Shown: positions 26,019 to 35,000, counted from the stretch's first letter. The stretch is DNA of 64,000 nt from Sphaerimonospora cavernae (GCF_042435035.1 NZ_JBHMQT010000012.1:26370-90369), one strand, 5' to 3'. Numbers and translations: made by a program. Notes: generated by a model not told the origin, from the sequence alone.

Positions 26019-26417
26019 TCAGTCTTCTGCGGGCTTCCACCACATGACGATCTGGTTGCCCCAGGGGTCGAGGAACGACGCGTGGTGGCCGTCGAACTCC
26101 TCCCAGTAGGTCTGCTCCCACAGGGCGGTGGCACCGAGGATCACGGCCTTGTTGAGGTATTCCCCGGGAGGGGCGTCGACCAGGATGTAGGTGCGGGGCT
26201 GCAGCCCGGAGCGCGGCTGGAGCGGGCGCGGCGACGGATCCGGCCGCTGCTCCAGTTCGTTCCACAACCCCAGGTGCAGGCCCTCGCCGGGGACGACCTG
26301 GTGGAAGACCCCTTGGGGGCGGCCGTTGATCTGCCAGCCGAACAGGTCCTTGTAAAACGCCGACGTCGCCTCGATGTCGGAGGTCGGAAGGTCGACGAAG
26401 ACGAGCGTGTTAGCCAC
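26019..26417 (-). CDS. VOC-family protein (first of a tandem pair)
   Basis: A 132-residue VOC protein beginning NTLVFVDLPTSDIEATSAFY and containing YILVDAPPGEYLNKAV and ASFLDPWGNQIVMWW. It is closely similar to the neighbour at 26444 (shared SDIEATS/PDPEATS, FGWQ, TYWEEF, DPWG), showing tandem duplication. The N-terminal metal histidine is replaced by phenylalanine/valine residues, so it may be a ligand-binding VOC protein. GTG 26417 is preceded by AAGGGA. Confidence 0.8.
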   Translation of the reverse strand: MANTLVFVDLPTSDIEATSAFYKDLFGWQINGRPQGVFHQVVPGEGLHLGLWNELEQRPDPSPRPLQPRSGLQPRTYILVDAPPGEYLNKAVILGATALWEQTYWEEFDGHHASFLDPWGNQIVMWWKPAED

Positions 26418-26443
26418 TAGAAATCCCTTCTTTAACTGAATTG

Positions 26444-26815
26444 TCAGGAGTTGTAGTACGTGCCCTTGTCCCGCCAGAGCACGATCTCGGTACCCCACGG
26501 ATCACGGAAGGCGGCGTGGCGGCCGTTGAACTCCTCCCAGTACGTCTCCTCCCACAGCACCGTGGCTCCCAGCTCGACGGCCTGGGCCAGGAAGGCCGGC
26601 GGCTCGTCGACCATCACGTAGACACGCGGCACCGGCCCTGTCACCGGGGCCTGCTCCCGGTGCATACCGAGGTTGGGCTTGACACCGGGGAGGATCTCGT
26701 GGAACTCCCCGGCGGGACGGCGGTTGACCTGCCAGCCGAAGAGCTTCTCGTAGAAGACCGACGTCGCCTCCGGATCGGGCGTCGGAAAATCGACGAAGAT
26801 CACAGGATTGGGCAC
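26444..26815 (-). CDS. VOC-family protein (second of a tandem pair)
   Basis: A 123-residue VOC protein (NPVIFVDFPTPDPEATSVFY; LWEETYWEEFNGRHAAF; DPWGTEIVLW), the tandem paralogue of the gene at 26019. GTG 26815 with AAGGAG upstream lies 16 bases inside the end of the kinase gene, indicating co-transcription with the kinase-dehydrogenase-amidohydrolase unit. Confidence 0.8.
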   Translation of the reverse strand: MPNPVIFVDFPTPDPEATSVFYEKLFGWQVNRRPAGEFHEILPGVKPNLGMHREQAPVTGPVPRVYVMVDEPPAFLAQAVELGATVLWEETYWEEFNGRHAAFRDPWGTEIVLWRDKGTYYNS

Positions 26816-28104
26816 AACGACTCCTTCACTGTCGATGTCAGACGGAGCTCGGCCGCGTCGCCGAGCGAGACGAACCGCCGGTAGGCCTCGCGGTAGACCT
26901 CACCGGGAGAGGGCTTGATCACGGTCACGGCCGGTCGGGGCCACGACCCGCCGGGGGCGGTTCCCGGCATCGGCCACCATCCCGCGCCGGCGCCCGCCGC
27001 CAGCGCCGCGCCGTACGCCGCCAGATCGGTCTCCGCCGGGATCTCGACGGGCACCTCCAGCACGTCGGCCTTGATCCGGCACCAGAGCGGGCTGTGCGCA
27101 GGCGACCCGGCGCAGACGAGCGCGTCAAGCGAGCCGGGCAACGAGTCGGCGATGTGGCGCAAACCGTACGCGGCGCCTTCGAGCACAGCGCGGGCGAGAT
27201 GAGCGGGACCGCAGCCGAAGCCCAGGCCCACGACCTCGGCCCGTAGCCGGCGGTTCCACCGAGGTGCGCGCTCACCCTCCAGATAGGGCAGCACGGTCAC
27301 CCCGTCAGCTCCCGGAGGTACGGCCTCCGCCAGCCCCAGCAGTTCGGCCACCGGCCTGCCGGTCAGCCCGGCCAGCCACTCCAGCATCAGGCCGTGGCCG
27401 CTCACCGGGCCGCCGACGATGTCCACCCCGGCAGCCGGGCTCCGCAGCGCGTACAGGTCGCCGTGCGCCGCCGTGGCCGCGATCGCCAGGGCGAGCCCGC
27501 CGGTGCGGCCGCCCGGATCCAGCGCACGGCCCGGAGCATCGATGCCGCCCGCCCAGAAGGCCAGATAAGCGTCCTGCGCCCCGGCGACCAGCGGGACGTC
27601 CGGGGGAAGCCCGAAGCCTCCGTCGGTCAGCCCGACGACCTCGCCGGTCGTCGCGCGCGGGCCGTACCCGTCGAGGGACTCGTCGCCCGGCCAGCGCGCC
27701 TGGCGATCCTCCGCACCGAGCCGCGCCGCCAGCCAGTCATAGATCTGCCGCGGCTCCGCGCCCGGGCCGAGCACCTCACGCTGGGCGTGGTGCTGCTCGG
27801 CCGGGCTCCCGGTCACCCCCGCCGGATGGCGGCAGGTCACCGCCAGGCCGCCGTCCCCGGGGACGGTGGTCGGGCTCTGCCCGCCGACGCAGATCGCCGC
27901 AGGCCGCCCGGGGATCAGCTCGCCGAGTGCGGTCACGGCCTCGACGACGCCCGCCAGCCAGCCGGCGGGATCGGCCCGGCCCTCGGGCCAGCTCCCGGCC
28001 CCCGGATAGGCTCCGGTCGCCGCCCCCAGCACCTTCCCCGAAGGGTCGATCGCGACGGCCCGTGCCGAGCTGCTCCCGAGATCGACCCCCACGACCATGC
28101 TCAT
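26800..28104 (-). CDS. FGGY-family carbohydrate kinase (xylulokinase-like, short)
   Basis: A 434-residue FGGY kinase. The ATP-fold motif VVGVDLGSSSARAVAIDPSG starts at residue 4; the second domain has GGRTGGLALA and the FGGY signature 2 region ARAVLEGAAYGLRHI. At 434 residues it is some 60 shorter than usual; the region after GGQSPTTVPGDGG, where family members carry the catalytic-base aspartate in a W-x-D-x-R stretch, is compressed and the aspartate is not obvious. It starts with ATG overlapping the dehydrogenase stop (ATGA). Probably phosphorylates a polyol or sugar; activity may be impaired. Confidence 0.75.
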   Translation of the reverse strand: MSMVVGVDLGSSSARAVAIDPSGKVLGAATGAYPGAGSWPEGRADPAGWLAGVVEAVTALGELIPGRPAAICVGGQSPTTVPGDGGLAVTCRHPAGVTGSPAEQHHAQREVLGPGAEPRQIYDWLAARLGAEDRQARWPGDESLDGYGPRATTGEVVGLTDGGFGLPPDVPLVAGAQDAYLAFWAGGIDAPGRALDPGGRTGGLALAIAATAAHGDLYALRSPAAGVDIVGGPVSGHGLMLEWLAGLTGRPVAELLGLAEAVPPGADGVTVLPYLEGERAPRWNRRLRAEVVGLGFGCGPAHLARAVLEGAAYGLRHIADSLPGSLDALVCAGSPAHSPLWCRIKADVLEVPVEIPAETDLAAYGAALAAGAGAGWWPMPGTAPGGSWPRPAVTVIKPSPGEVYREAYRRFVSLGDAAELRLTSTVKESLCPIL

Positions 28105-29123
28105 CGGCCGCCCACCAGGACGCGGTAGACGGGGGCGGTCGCGGCGAGCTTAAGCGCCTCGGCGACGTCGTCCAGCGCGAAACGGGCAGTGACCAGGGCA
28201 TCCAGATCGGGAGCGAGCGCACCTGAGGCGATGAGCGCCGCCGCCTCCTGCCAGTCCTGCGGCTCCTGGCTGTAGACGCCCACGATCGACAGCTCGTGGT
28301 GATGGATCGCGTCGGGGTTCACCCCGACCGACAGGTCCTTGGGAAAGGCCCCGTACAGCACCACCGTGCCGCCGTCGTCGCACAGCTCCACCGCGGTCTC
28401 CAGAGAGCCGGGCGCTCCGGCGGTCACGACGACCAGGTCCTGTTTCCCGCCCCGGTCCGGCGCCTCGTCCGGAACGGCGGTCCAGGCCGCGCCCGCCTCG
28501 CGGGCCTCGGCCAGCCGGCCCTCGCTCACATCGATCACGCCGACGGCCGCCGCCCCCCGATGCCGCGCGAGGGCCAGGTGCAGCCGGCCCATATAGCCCG
28601 CACCCACCACCGCCACCCGGTCGCCCACGCGCAGCCCGCCCAACCGCAGCGAGTGCACCACGCAGGCGACCGGCTCGCCCATGGCCGCGTGCTCGATCGG
28701 CGCGGCCCCGGTCCGGTACGCCTGGGCGGCCTTCACCACGACATGGTCGGAGAGCCCGGCCCCGAACGACACCGTCCCGTCCGCGAGCGCACCGCCCTGC
28801 GGTCGCTTGCACAGCGCGCTGCGCCCCCGGCGGCAGGCGGCACAGGTGCCGCACCGGGTGAGCAGGTCCACGGCGACGATGTCGCCCACACGCGGCGACC
28901 CGGGCAGGCCGGCCACCGCCGCCCCCACCTCGGCCACCCGCCCGGCGACCTCATGGCCCGGCGCGACCGGGTAGAACCGCTTCTCCCCCAGGTACAGGCG
29001 GCGTTCCATTGTGCAGAGCCCGCAGGCGCCCACCTCGACGAGCACCTCGTCGGGGCCGACCCGAAGCGGAGGTTCCTCGCGCAGTTCGACGGTCTCGGGG
29101 GCGGTGACCACGGCGACTCTCAT
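28101..29123 (-). CDS. Zinc-dependent alcohol/polyol dehydrogenase
   Basis: A 340-residue MDR dehydrogenase with catalytic-zinc residues (GACGLCTMERR cysteine; APGHEVAG histidine-glutamate), four structural cysteines in CGTCAACRRGRSALC and the Rossmann motif VAVVGAGYMGRLHLALA. It resembles sorbitol/threonine dehydrogenase-like enzymes that oxidise a secondary alcohol with NAD(P)+. ATG 29123 shares one base with the amidohydrolase stop (TGATG). With the kinase it forms an oxidation-phosphorylation pair. Confidence 0.87.
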   Translation of the reverse strand: MRVAVVTAPETVELREEPPLRVGPDEVLVEVGACGLCTMERRLYLGEKRFYPVAPGHEVAGRVAEVGAAVAGLPGSPRVGDIVAVDLLTRCGTCAACRRGRSALCKRPQGGALADGTVSFGAGLSDHVVVKAAQAYRTGAAPIEHAAMGEPVACVVHSLRLGGLRVGDRVAVVGAGYMGRLHLALARHRGAAAVGVIDVSEGRLAEAREAGAAWTAVPDEAPDRGGKQDLVVVTAGAPGSLETAVELCDDGGTVVLYGAFPKDLSVGVNPDAIHHHELSIVGVYSQEPQDWQEAAALIASGALAPDLDALVTARFALDDVAEALKLAATAPVYRVLVGGR

Positions 29124-30553
29124 CAGTGACTCCGAACGTGCGGCCAGTGGTGGCGTACGGTGACACCGGCCCGGTCGAACAGGCCGGCGGAGGCTTTGAC
29201 GGCTTCGGCACGCAGCGCCCGCTCGTCGACGGTCACGCAGCGGCCCTGACGAACCACGTGCCGTCCGCCGACGAACACGTCGCGGACCGAACGCCCGTCG
29301 GTGGACCAGACGAGCTGCTGGGCGACGTCCCCGCGCGGGGTCCACTGCGGCCCGGTCGCGTCGTGCACGACCAGGTCGGCGAGCTTGCCCTGCTCGATCG
29401 AGCCGAGTCGGCCGGCCATGCCGATCGCCTCGGCCCCGCGGATCGTGGCCATCTCCAGGACCTCGGGGGCGCCGATGGCGGTCGGGTCCAGGGCCATGTC
29501 CTTGGCCAGCCCGGCGGCGAGCGCGGCGGCCCTGAGTATGTCGGCGGCATCACCCGCGTTGGCCGAGTCGCAGCCCAGGGCGACCCTGCCCCCCCGAGTG
29601 AAGATCTCGCCGTGCCGCCCGGCCCGGGTGACGCCCTGGCCGAGCCGCAGGTACGCCCAGGGGCAGTAGGCCACCGCCGTATCACTCTCGATGAGCGCGT
29701 CCACCTCGGCGTCGTCCAGCCAGACCGCGTGAGCGAGCAGCAGATGCGGGCCGAGCACCCCGAGGTCGGCCAGGTGGACCAGCGGGCGGCGGGCCTTGAC
29801 GGAAAGGTAGTGCTCGGGATCGGAGGGCCCGGGTGACATGTGCATGGTCATCCTGGTTCCGGTCGAGCGGGCGAGATCGGCGGCCCCGGCGAGCAACGTG
29901 TCGGAGGCCAGGCCGTGGCCGACGAGCGTGACCCAGCCTTCGACGAGACCGCCTGCCGGGTAGGCGTCGACCACCGCCGCGAGGCGGTCGAGCACCTCCT
30001 CGGCGGGGGCGGCGAAGGGGGCGTCGTCGACGTCCCAGCCCCAGGTCCCGACAGTTCCGCGCAGGCCGGCCTGCAGCATGGCGGCCGCCACCCGGTCGGG
30101 GTGGGCGACCGTACCGGCCTCCACAACGGTCGTGACGCCGTTGCGGAGGCTCTCCACGCAGGCGAGCAGCGCGGACAGCTCATCGTCCTGGGGGCGGTGG
30201 GCCCCATGCAGCGGGACCGACCATTGAAAGATCGCCTCATCGGACGGGACGTCATCGGGGATGCAGGCGCGGGCAAGCGGGTCACCGGTGTGATGCTGGT
30301 GGGCGTTGACCATTCCCGGCGTGACCACGCAGTCGGTCGCATCCAGCTCGGGGACGCCCGGCCATCGCGCGCGCAACTCGCTCGTCGCGCCCACCGCGGC
30401 GATCGTGTCGCCGCGGATCGCGACCGCGCCACCCATGAGCACCTCGCGGCGTGCGTTCATCGTGACCACGTCGCCGCCGGTGAGGAGGAGATCGGGAACG
30501 CCGGTGAGGGGGAGGCCCGGGGTGAGTGCCATGAGATCGAACGCTAGGTTCAC
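29123..30553 (-). CDS. AtzA/TrzN-like metal-dependent amidohydrolase, paralogue of 11444-12820
   Basis: A 476-residue amidohydrolase with VTPGMVNAHQHHTGDPLA, RMTMHMSPG, LLLAHAVWLDD and LGCDSANAG metal-site blocks. It is strikingly close to the enzyme at 11444 along its length (shared GVTTV-EAGTVAHP, VGTWGWDV, EGWVTLVGH and AYCPWAYLRLGQGV segments), so the two are recent paralogues. The start is read as GTG 30553, where GAGGAGG lies 16 bases upstream; an ATG at 30532 is the alternative. Probably hydrolyses a heterocyclic amine or its relative. Confidence 0.87.
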   Translation of the reverse strand: MNLAFDLMALTPGLPLTGVPDLLLTGGDVVTMNARREVLMGGAVAIRGDTIAAVGATSELRARWPGVPELDATDCVVTPGMVNAHQHHTGDPLARACIPDDVPSDEAIFQWSVPLHGAHRPQDDELSALLACVESLRNGVTTVVEAGTVAHPDRVAAAMLQAGLRGTVGTWGWDVDDAPFAAPAEEVLDRLAAVVDAYPAGGLVEGWVTLVGHGLASDTLLAGAADLARSTGTRMTMHMSPGPSDPEHYLSVKARRPLVHLADLGVLGPHLLLAHAVWLDDAEVDALIESDTAVAYCPWAYLRLGQGVTRAGRHGEIFTRGGRVALGCDSANAGDAADILRAAALAAGLAKDMALDPTAIGAPEVLEMATIRGAEAIGMAGRLGSIEQGKLADLVVHDATGPQWTPRGDVAQQLVWSTDGRSVRDVFVGGRHVVRQGRCVTVDERALRAEAVKASAGLFDRAGVTVRHHWPHVRSH

Positions 30554-30651
30554 CGGCCGGCCGGGTCATCCTCCTCGGAGCACAACAACTCGGACTTACT
30601 CCATGCCAGGGACACAATGCCGCCCGACCTCGTGGAGGCCACGCTGACCCC

Positions 30652-32139
30652 ATGCGCTACGACCCCGCCTGGCTCGATTCCGACCCGCTTCCCCAGCTCA
30701 TCGACGGCCGCGAATCCCGGGAAGGCGTTACCCGCCCGGTGGTCGATCCGTCCACGGGAGAGACTCCGGCTTCCTACGCCGAAGCCACCCCGGCCGAGGT
30801 GGAGGCGGCCCTCGCCGCCGCGCGGCGCAGTCACGACCGGGGCGAGTGGCGGAGCATGCCCGGCGCGACCCGCGCCGAGCTGCTGGACGCGGTGGCGGCG
30901 GCGATCCGCGCCGACGCTCGGCGGCTGGCCACTCTGGAGGCACTCGACACCGGCAAGGCGGTCGGCGGCGCACTCACCAACGACGTGTACGAGGCCGCGG
31001 GCGCCTTCTCCTACGCCGCCGCCGTCGCGCGGACCATGCATGGCGATGTACGGCGCAGCTCGTTCCCCCCGGAACTGCTGCCCGGAGGCGGCCCGGACCT
31101 GCTCACGATGCGCCTGCGCGAACCCGCGGGCGTGGTGGCCGAGTTGCTGCCGTGGAACGGGCCCCTGATGACGGGCAGCCAGCGCATCGCGATGGCACTC
31201 GCCGCCGGATGCTCGATCGTGGCCAAGCCCCCGGAGGAGGCCGTCGTCACGCTCGTCGAACTCGGCCGCATCCTCACCCGCGCGGGGCTCCCGCCGGGCG
31301 TGCTCAACATCGTGCTCGGCCTCGGTGAGACCGTCGGCGAACAGCTCGTCACCGACCCCCGCGTGGACCTGGTCAGCCTGACCGGCGGCACCGAGACCGG
31401 CCACCGTGTCATGGAGCTGGCCGCCCGCAACCTCACCCCCACCCACCTGGAACTCGGCGGCAAGTCCCCCGTGATCGTCTTCGCGGACGCCGACCTGGAC
31501 CAGGCGGTGGGCTGGGCGATGATGGCCGCGTTCGTCAACATGGGCGAGGTCTGTGTCGCGGGCAGCCGGCTGCTCGTCGACGAGTCGGTCTACGACGACG
31601 TGGTCAAGGGCGTGGCGGAGGCCGCGGCGAATCTGACCATCGGCGACGCGCTCGATCCCGCCACGTTCATCGGCCCGTTGATCAGTGAGGCCCACGCGAG
31701 CCGGGTCCGCGGGTTCGTCTCCCGGGCGCTCTCCGGCGGCGACGCCACGGTGGTCGGCACCCCGTCCATCGCCTGCAGCAGCCGGGCCACGTACGTGCCG
31801 CCGACCGTCCTCGGCCGGGTACGGCCAGGCAGCGAGATCGAGCAGCGTGAGGTGTTCGGCCCGGTGCTGGCCGCCATGCCGTTCTCCTCCGAGGAGGAGG
31901 CGCTCACCCTCGCGAACGGCACCTCCTACGGCCTCAACGGCACGGTCTTCACCCGGGACATCGAACGCGCCTTCCGCGTCGCCCACGCCCTCGACTGCGG
32001 CGAGGTCAACGTGAACTGCCACTTCACGCCCGACATGAACGGCGGCCGCGGCGAACCCCGCCGCTCCAGCGGCCATGCCCGCACCGGCGTCGACGCCTAC
32101 ACCCGCATCAAGGCCGTCAACATCCAGACCCGCTCCTGA
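30652..32139 (+). CDS. NAD(P)-dependent aldehyde dehydrogenase
   Basis: A 495-residue aldehyde dehydrogenase. LLPWNGPL, LELGGKSPVI (general-base glutamate) and MGEVCVAGSR (catalytic cysteine) are in order, and EVFGPVLAAMPF is near the C-terminus. It oxidises an aldehyde to the acid in the cytoplasm. Transcribed divergently from the amidohydrolase-dehydrogenase-kinase unit with a 98-base gap, which suggests a shared control region and a joint pathway. The C-terminal GGYKxSG motif of many ALDHs is replaced by a different end (GGRGEPRRSSGHARTG). Confidence 0.9.
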   Translation: MRYDPAWLDSDPLPQLIDGRESREGVTRPVVDPSTGETPASYAEATPAEVEAALAAARRSHDRGEWRSMPGATRAELLDAVAAAIRADARRLATLEALDTGKAVGGALTNDVYEAAGAFSYAAAVARTMHGDVRRSSFPPELLPGGGPDLLTMRLREPAGVVAELLPWNGPLMTGSQRIAMALAAGCSIVAKPPEEAVVTLVELGRILTRAGLPPGVLNIVLGLGETVGEQLVTDPRVDLVSLTGGTETGHRVMELAARNLTPTHLELGGKSPVIVFADADLDQAVGWAMMAAFVNMGEVCVAGSRLLVDESVYDDVVKGVAEAAANLTIGDALDPATFIGPLISEAHASRVRGFVSRALSGGDATVVGTPSIACSSRATYVPPTVLGRVRPGSEIEQREVFGPVLAAMPFSSEEEALTLANGTSYGLNGTVFTRDIERAFRVAHALDCGEVNVNCHFTPDMNGGRGEPRRSSGHARTGVDAYTRIKAVNIQTRS

Positions 32140-32175
32140 CGGGCCGGGACTTCTGTGGTCACACTCCGCGGCCCG
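32140..32175 (+). terminator. Hairpin after the aldehyde dehydrogenase gene
   Basis: CGGGCCG directly after the stop codon and CGGCCCG 22 bases on can pair. No T-run follows, so it may be a stabilising 3' hairpin or a rho-independent terminator of the GC-rich actinomycete kind. Confidence 0.35.
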
Positions 32176-32281
32176 GTCGTACTCCCGGCTGCTGTTCCCG
32201 CGGCCGGCCATGTGGCGAGACCTGATGGTCACGCGGCCGAAGACGAACGGGCGGGCCGTTCCCACCCGCTCAGGAGCGGCC

Positions 32282-32692
32282 ATGTCCCGACATGACTCCA
32301 GGGGCGGCCGCCCCGACAGCGGTGATCTCGCCGACGGGCCGCTGGACGTCGCCGAGTCCGAAGCGCTGGCCCGCCTGCTGGACCTTCTCGTGCCGTACCC
32401 GTCGCAGCCCGGCGGTCCGATCGTGGGCGACACCGTCGTGTTCGTGCGGCGTCGGCTCGCCGCCGAGGACGCCGCCTGGCTGGTGCCGCTGCGCGCCGGG
32501 CTCGCCGCGGCCGCCGGGCGGGAGGAACAGTGGCTCGCCGCGGCCGAGAACCAGTCCGGAGAGCTGTTCGAGCAGTTGCGCGCATGGGCGTGGGACGGGT
32601 TTCTCGCTCATCCCCGCTGGGGCGTCAACCGCGGCGGGCTCGGCTGGACGTACTTCGGATGGGCAGGACCACCCCGGGAGCGGGAGTCATGA
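32282..32692 (+). CDS. Gluconate 2-dehydrogenase subunit 3-like small subunit
   Basis: A 136-residue protein with the family's pattern: LLDLLVPYPSQPGGP near residue 35, a helical middle, and FEQLRAWAWDGFLAHPRWGVNRGG..GWTYFGW at the C-terminus. In known systems this subunit accompanies a GMC-type flavoprotein and is exported by Tat; here no twin-arginine signal is seen, so the pair may be cytoplasmic. ATG 32282 has AGGAG nearby. Its stop overlaps the GMC gene start (ATGA). Confidence 0.8.
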   Translation: MSRHDSRGGRPDSGDLADGPLDVAESEALARLLDLLVPYPSQPGGPIVGDTVVFVRRRLAAEDAAWLVPLRAGLAAAAGREEQWLAAAENQSGELFEQLRAWAWDGFLAHPRWGVNRGGLGWTYFGWAGPPRERES

Positions 32693-34341
32693 TCACAGAC
32701 GAGCACGCCGACGTCGTCGTCGTAGGACTGGGCGCCGCCGGCGGCACGATCGCCGCGGCGCTCGCCGAACGCGGCCTCGACGTCGTCGGGCTGGAGGCCG
32801 GTCCCGAACTGGTCCGGCCCGGTGACTTCACCGACGACGAACTCCTTTTCGCCGTTGACCGCAAGCATTTCTGGGCCGAGCCGGAGGTACTCGAGTTCGA
32901 AGGCGCCGCGACGACGGCGACCTGGCTGAAGCGCAACCTCGGGGTCGGCGGCCCTTTCGTCTGGAGCGGCTTCGCCTACCGGTTCCACCCCTCCGACTTC
33001 CGAGTCGCGAGCACGGTCGGAGTCCCGGACGGATCCTCGGTCGAGGACTGGCCGATCGACTACGAGGAGATGGCGCCCTGGTACGAAGCCGCGGAGCAGC
33101 TGGTCGGCATCAGCGGTAACGCCGGGACATACCCATTCGAACCACCCCGCCGCGGGCCGTTCCCGCAGCGGCCGGTCCGGCGAGTGGCCGGTACGACCCT
33201 CCTCGACGAGGCCGCGCGGGCCCTGGGCTGGCACCCGTACCAGCCGCCGGCCGCGATCCTGTCGAAGGCGCGCGGCGATCGGTCCGGTTGTTCCCGCTGC
33301 GGCCTGTGTACGAACTACGCCTGCCACCGCGATGCGAAGGCGTCCTCAAGCGTGTTCGCGCTGCCGATGGGGCTGCGGACCGGCCGGCTGCGGCTTTCCG
33401 GCGGCACACGGGTCACCGAGGTCGTCTGCGATCCGGTGACCGGTCGGCCGCGGGCGGTCCGTTACCTGCGCGCGGACGGTACGACCGGCGAGCAGCCGGC
33501 ATCCGTCATCGTACTGGCGAACAACGCGATCTACGTCGCGAAGCTGCTGCTGCAGAGCGGCTCCGCGCACCATCCGCATGGGCTCGGCAACCACTCCGAC
33601 CAGGTCGGCCGGCACCTGACGTTCCACACCGGCGGCGTCGCGTGGGGCGTCTATGACGAGCAGTTACACGTCGACTCCGGCCCTGCGCAGCAGGTCGCCG
33701 TCGACGACCTGAACGAGGACCGCCCCTGGCGTGCGGGCGCCGGGTTCCGGCGGGGAGGAGTGCTCCACGGCGGCATGCCCGTGTCGTTCGCGGGCGGGCC
33801 GCTCACCTTCGCCCGCGCGCTCGGCGGCGTGGCACCGCTACCCGCTGGAGTACCCACGTACGGCCGGGGGCTCATGGACTTCGCGGCCTACGCCTACACC
33901 CGTCACCAGGCGGTGTACTCCCTGGGGGAGGACCTGCCGCAGGCCGACAACCGGGTTGTGCTCGATCCGGAGGTCAGGGACTCGGTCGGCAGTCCGGCGC
34001 TGCGGATGCGGTACCGCAGACACCCTGAGGACGTCACACAGATCGACCACCTCGTCGCGGCGAGCGTGCGACTGCTCGAAGCCTCCGGGGCAGCCATGAT
34101 CGCAAGCGCGCCGTCGGCGATCCCCGGCGGGATGTTCGCCGGCCATGCGCACGGGACGACCCGCATGGGCACGGACCCGGCGACATCGGTGGCCGACGAC
34201 CGCGGCCTCGTGCACGGCACAACGAACCTGTTCGTGGCAGGTGCCGGACTGTTCGTCACGGGAGCCGGTCTGAACCCGATGCTGACGATCATCGCGTTGG
34301 CGCTGCGCGCCGTCGACGCCATCGCCGACGCAACCCGCTGA
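32689..34341 (+). CDS. GMC-family FAD oxidoreductase (gluconate/sugar dehydrogenase large subunit-like)
   Basis: A 550-residue flavoprotein. The dinucleotide-binding motif VVVVGLGAAGGTIAAALAERG is at residues 9-29 and the cysteine-rich SGCSRCGLCTNYACHRDAK block is mid-protein. The C-terminal GMC_oxred_C domain has AHGTTRMGTDPATSV and GLNPMLTI, supplying the catalytic histidine and asparagine. With the small subunit upstream it would oxidise a sugar, polyol or alcohol. No cytochrome c subunit follows, so the electron acceptor is unknown. Confidence 0.87.
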   Translation: MITDEHADVVVVGLGAAGGTIAAALAERGLDVVGLEAGPELVRPGDFTDDELLFAVDRKHFWAEPEVLEFEGAATTATWLKRNLGVGGPFVWSGFAYRFHPSDFRVASTVGVPDGSSVEDWPIDYEEMAPWYEAAEQLVGISGNAGTYPFEPPRRGPFPQRPVRRVAGTTLLDEAARALGWHPYQPPAAILSKARGDRSGCSRCGLCTNYACHRDAKASSSVFALPMGLRTGRLRLSGGTRVTEVVCDPVTGRPRAVRYLRADGTTGEQPASVIVLANNAIYVAKLLLQSGSAHHPHGLGNHSDQVGRHLTFHTGGVAWGVYDEQLHVDSGPAQQVAVDDLNEDRPWRAGAGFRRGGVLHGGMPVSFAGGPLTFARALGGVAPLPAGVPTYGRGLMDFAAYAYTRHQAVYSLGEDLPQADNRVVLDPEVRDSVGSPALRMRYRRHPEDVTQIDHLVAASVRLLEASGAAMIASAPSAIPGGMFAGHAHGTTRMGTDPATSVADDRGLVHGTTNLFVAGAGLFVTGAGLNPMLTIIALALRAVDAIADATR

Positions 34342-34429
34342 GCCGTTAGGGGTCACCTCGCCGGCGTCGGCGGCCCCGGCGTCTCGGCCATGGGATCGCA
34401 GCAGCGTGCCCGCACCGCTTGTTCATTGG

Positions 34430-34702
34430 TCAGTATCGGTAGGTGTCGCGGCGGTGCCGAACGGAATCGATCTCCACCACGTTTTTGCCGGCATCGATGC
34501 GATACAAGACGCGGTACGTCCCTCGACGCGCCGAGTGCAGTCCTTCGTACGGCTCTCCGAGCGGCTTGCCCACCCGATGGGGACTGTCGGCCAGGGCCCC
34601 GGTGATCAGCGCATAGGCCGCTACCGCGACCTCTTCGGGGAGGTCCTCCGCCAGTGCCCGGCGCGCTGCGGGCTTGTACCGGATGGTCCACCGCTCGCTC
34701 AC
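34430..34702 (-). CDS. RelE/ParE-type toxin
   Basis: A 90-residue RelE-superfamily toxin: RWTIRYKPAARRALAEDLPE at the N-terminus, KPLGEPYEGLHSARRGTYRVLYRI and VVEIDSVRHRRDTY at the C-terminus, the arrangement of ribosome-dependent mRNA interferases. The ATG at 34702 overlaps the antitoxin stop as ATGA, as in most type II modules. It is convergent with the GMC gene. Confidence 0.85.
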   Translation of the reverse strand: MSERWTIRYKPAARRALAEDLPEEVAVAAYALITGALADSPHRVGKPLGEPYEGLHSARRGTYRVLYRIDAGKNVVEIDSVRHRRDTYRY

Positions 34703-34980
34703 GCGGCGCCTCGCCTGCCCAGACGCTGCCGCATGATCTCCGCCATCTCCTCTTCGCCGGTGTAGTCCTCCGTCTCTGCGGATTCAGCGAGGTCGGCCCT
34801 GGTGGCCGGGTCGGAGAGGACAGCCAGCGTCTCCACGAGCGATTCGTACTCAGCAACCGAAATCAACATCACCACCGGTCGACCGTTCTTGGTCAGGGTG
34901 AAATGGTCGTGCTCACGCTCGGCGCGGTCAGCCAGTTCGGCGATACGAGCCTTGGCCTCCGTAATTGGAAGGGTCTCCAT
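34699..34980 (-). CDS. Phd/YefM-family antitoxin
   Basis: A 93-residue antitoxin: METLPITEAKARIAELADRA, then HFTLTKNGRPVVMLISVAEYESLVETL, the PhdYeFM DNA-binding fold, followed by an acidic tail that binds the toxin. ATG 34980 was chosen over the ATG at 34989 because the -10 box TATAAT ends eight bases before it, so the mRNA would begin at about this codon. Forms an operon with the RelE-type toxin and should repress its own promoter. Confidence 0.85.
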   Translation of the reverse strand: METLPITEAKARIAELADRAEREHDHFTLTKNGRPVVMLISVAEYESLVETLAVLSDPATRADLAESAETEDYTGEEEMAEIMRQRLGRRGAA

Positions 34981-35000
34981 AACGACCATTATAACGACCG
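34979..35000 (-). promoter_or_regulatory. Leaderless -10 promoter and operator repeats of the relE-type module
   Basis: On the minus strand a consensus -10 TATAAT (34993-34988) is followed after 7 bases by the ATG, which implies a leaderless mRNA. On the plus strand ATAACGACC occurs twice, at 34979-34987 and 34991-34999, overlapping both the -10 box and start codon, an apt antitoxin-binding operator. The -35 region is not recognisable. Confidence 0.6.
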
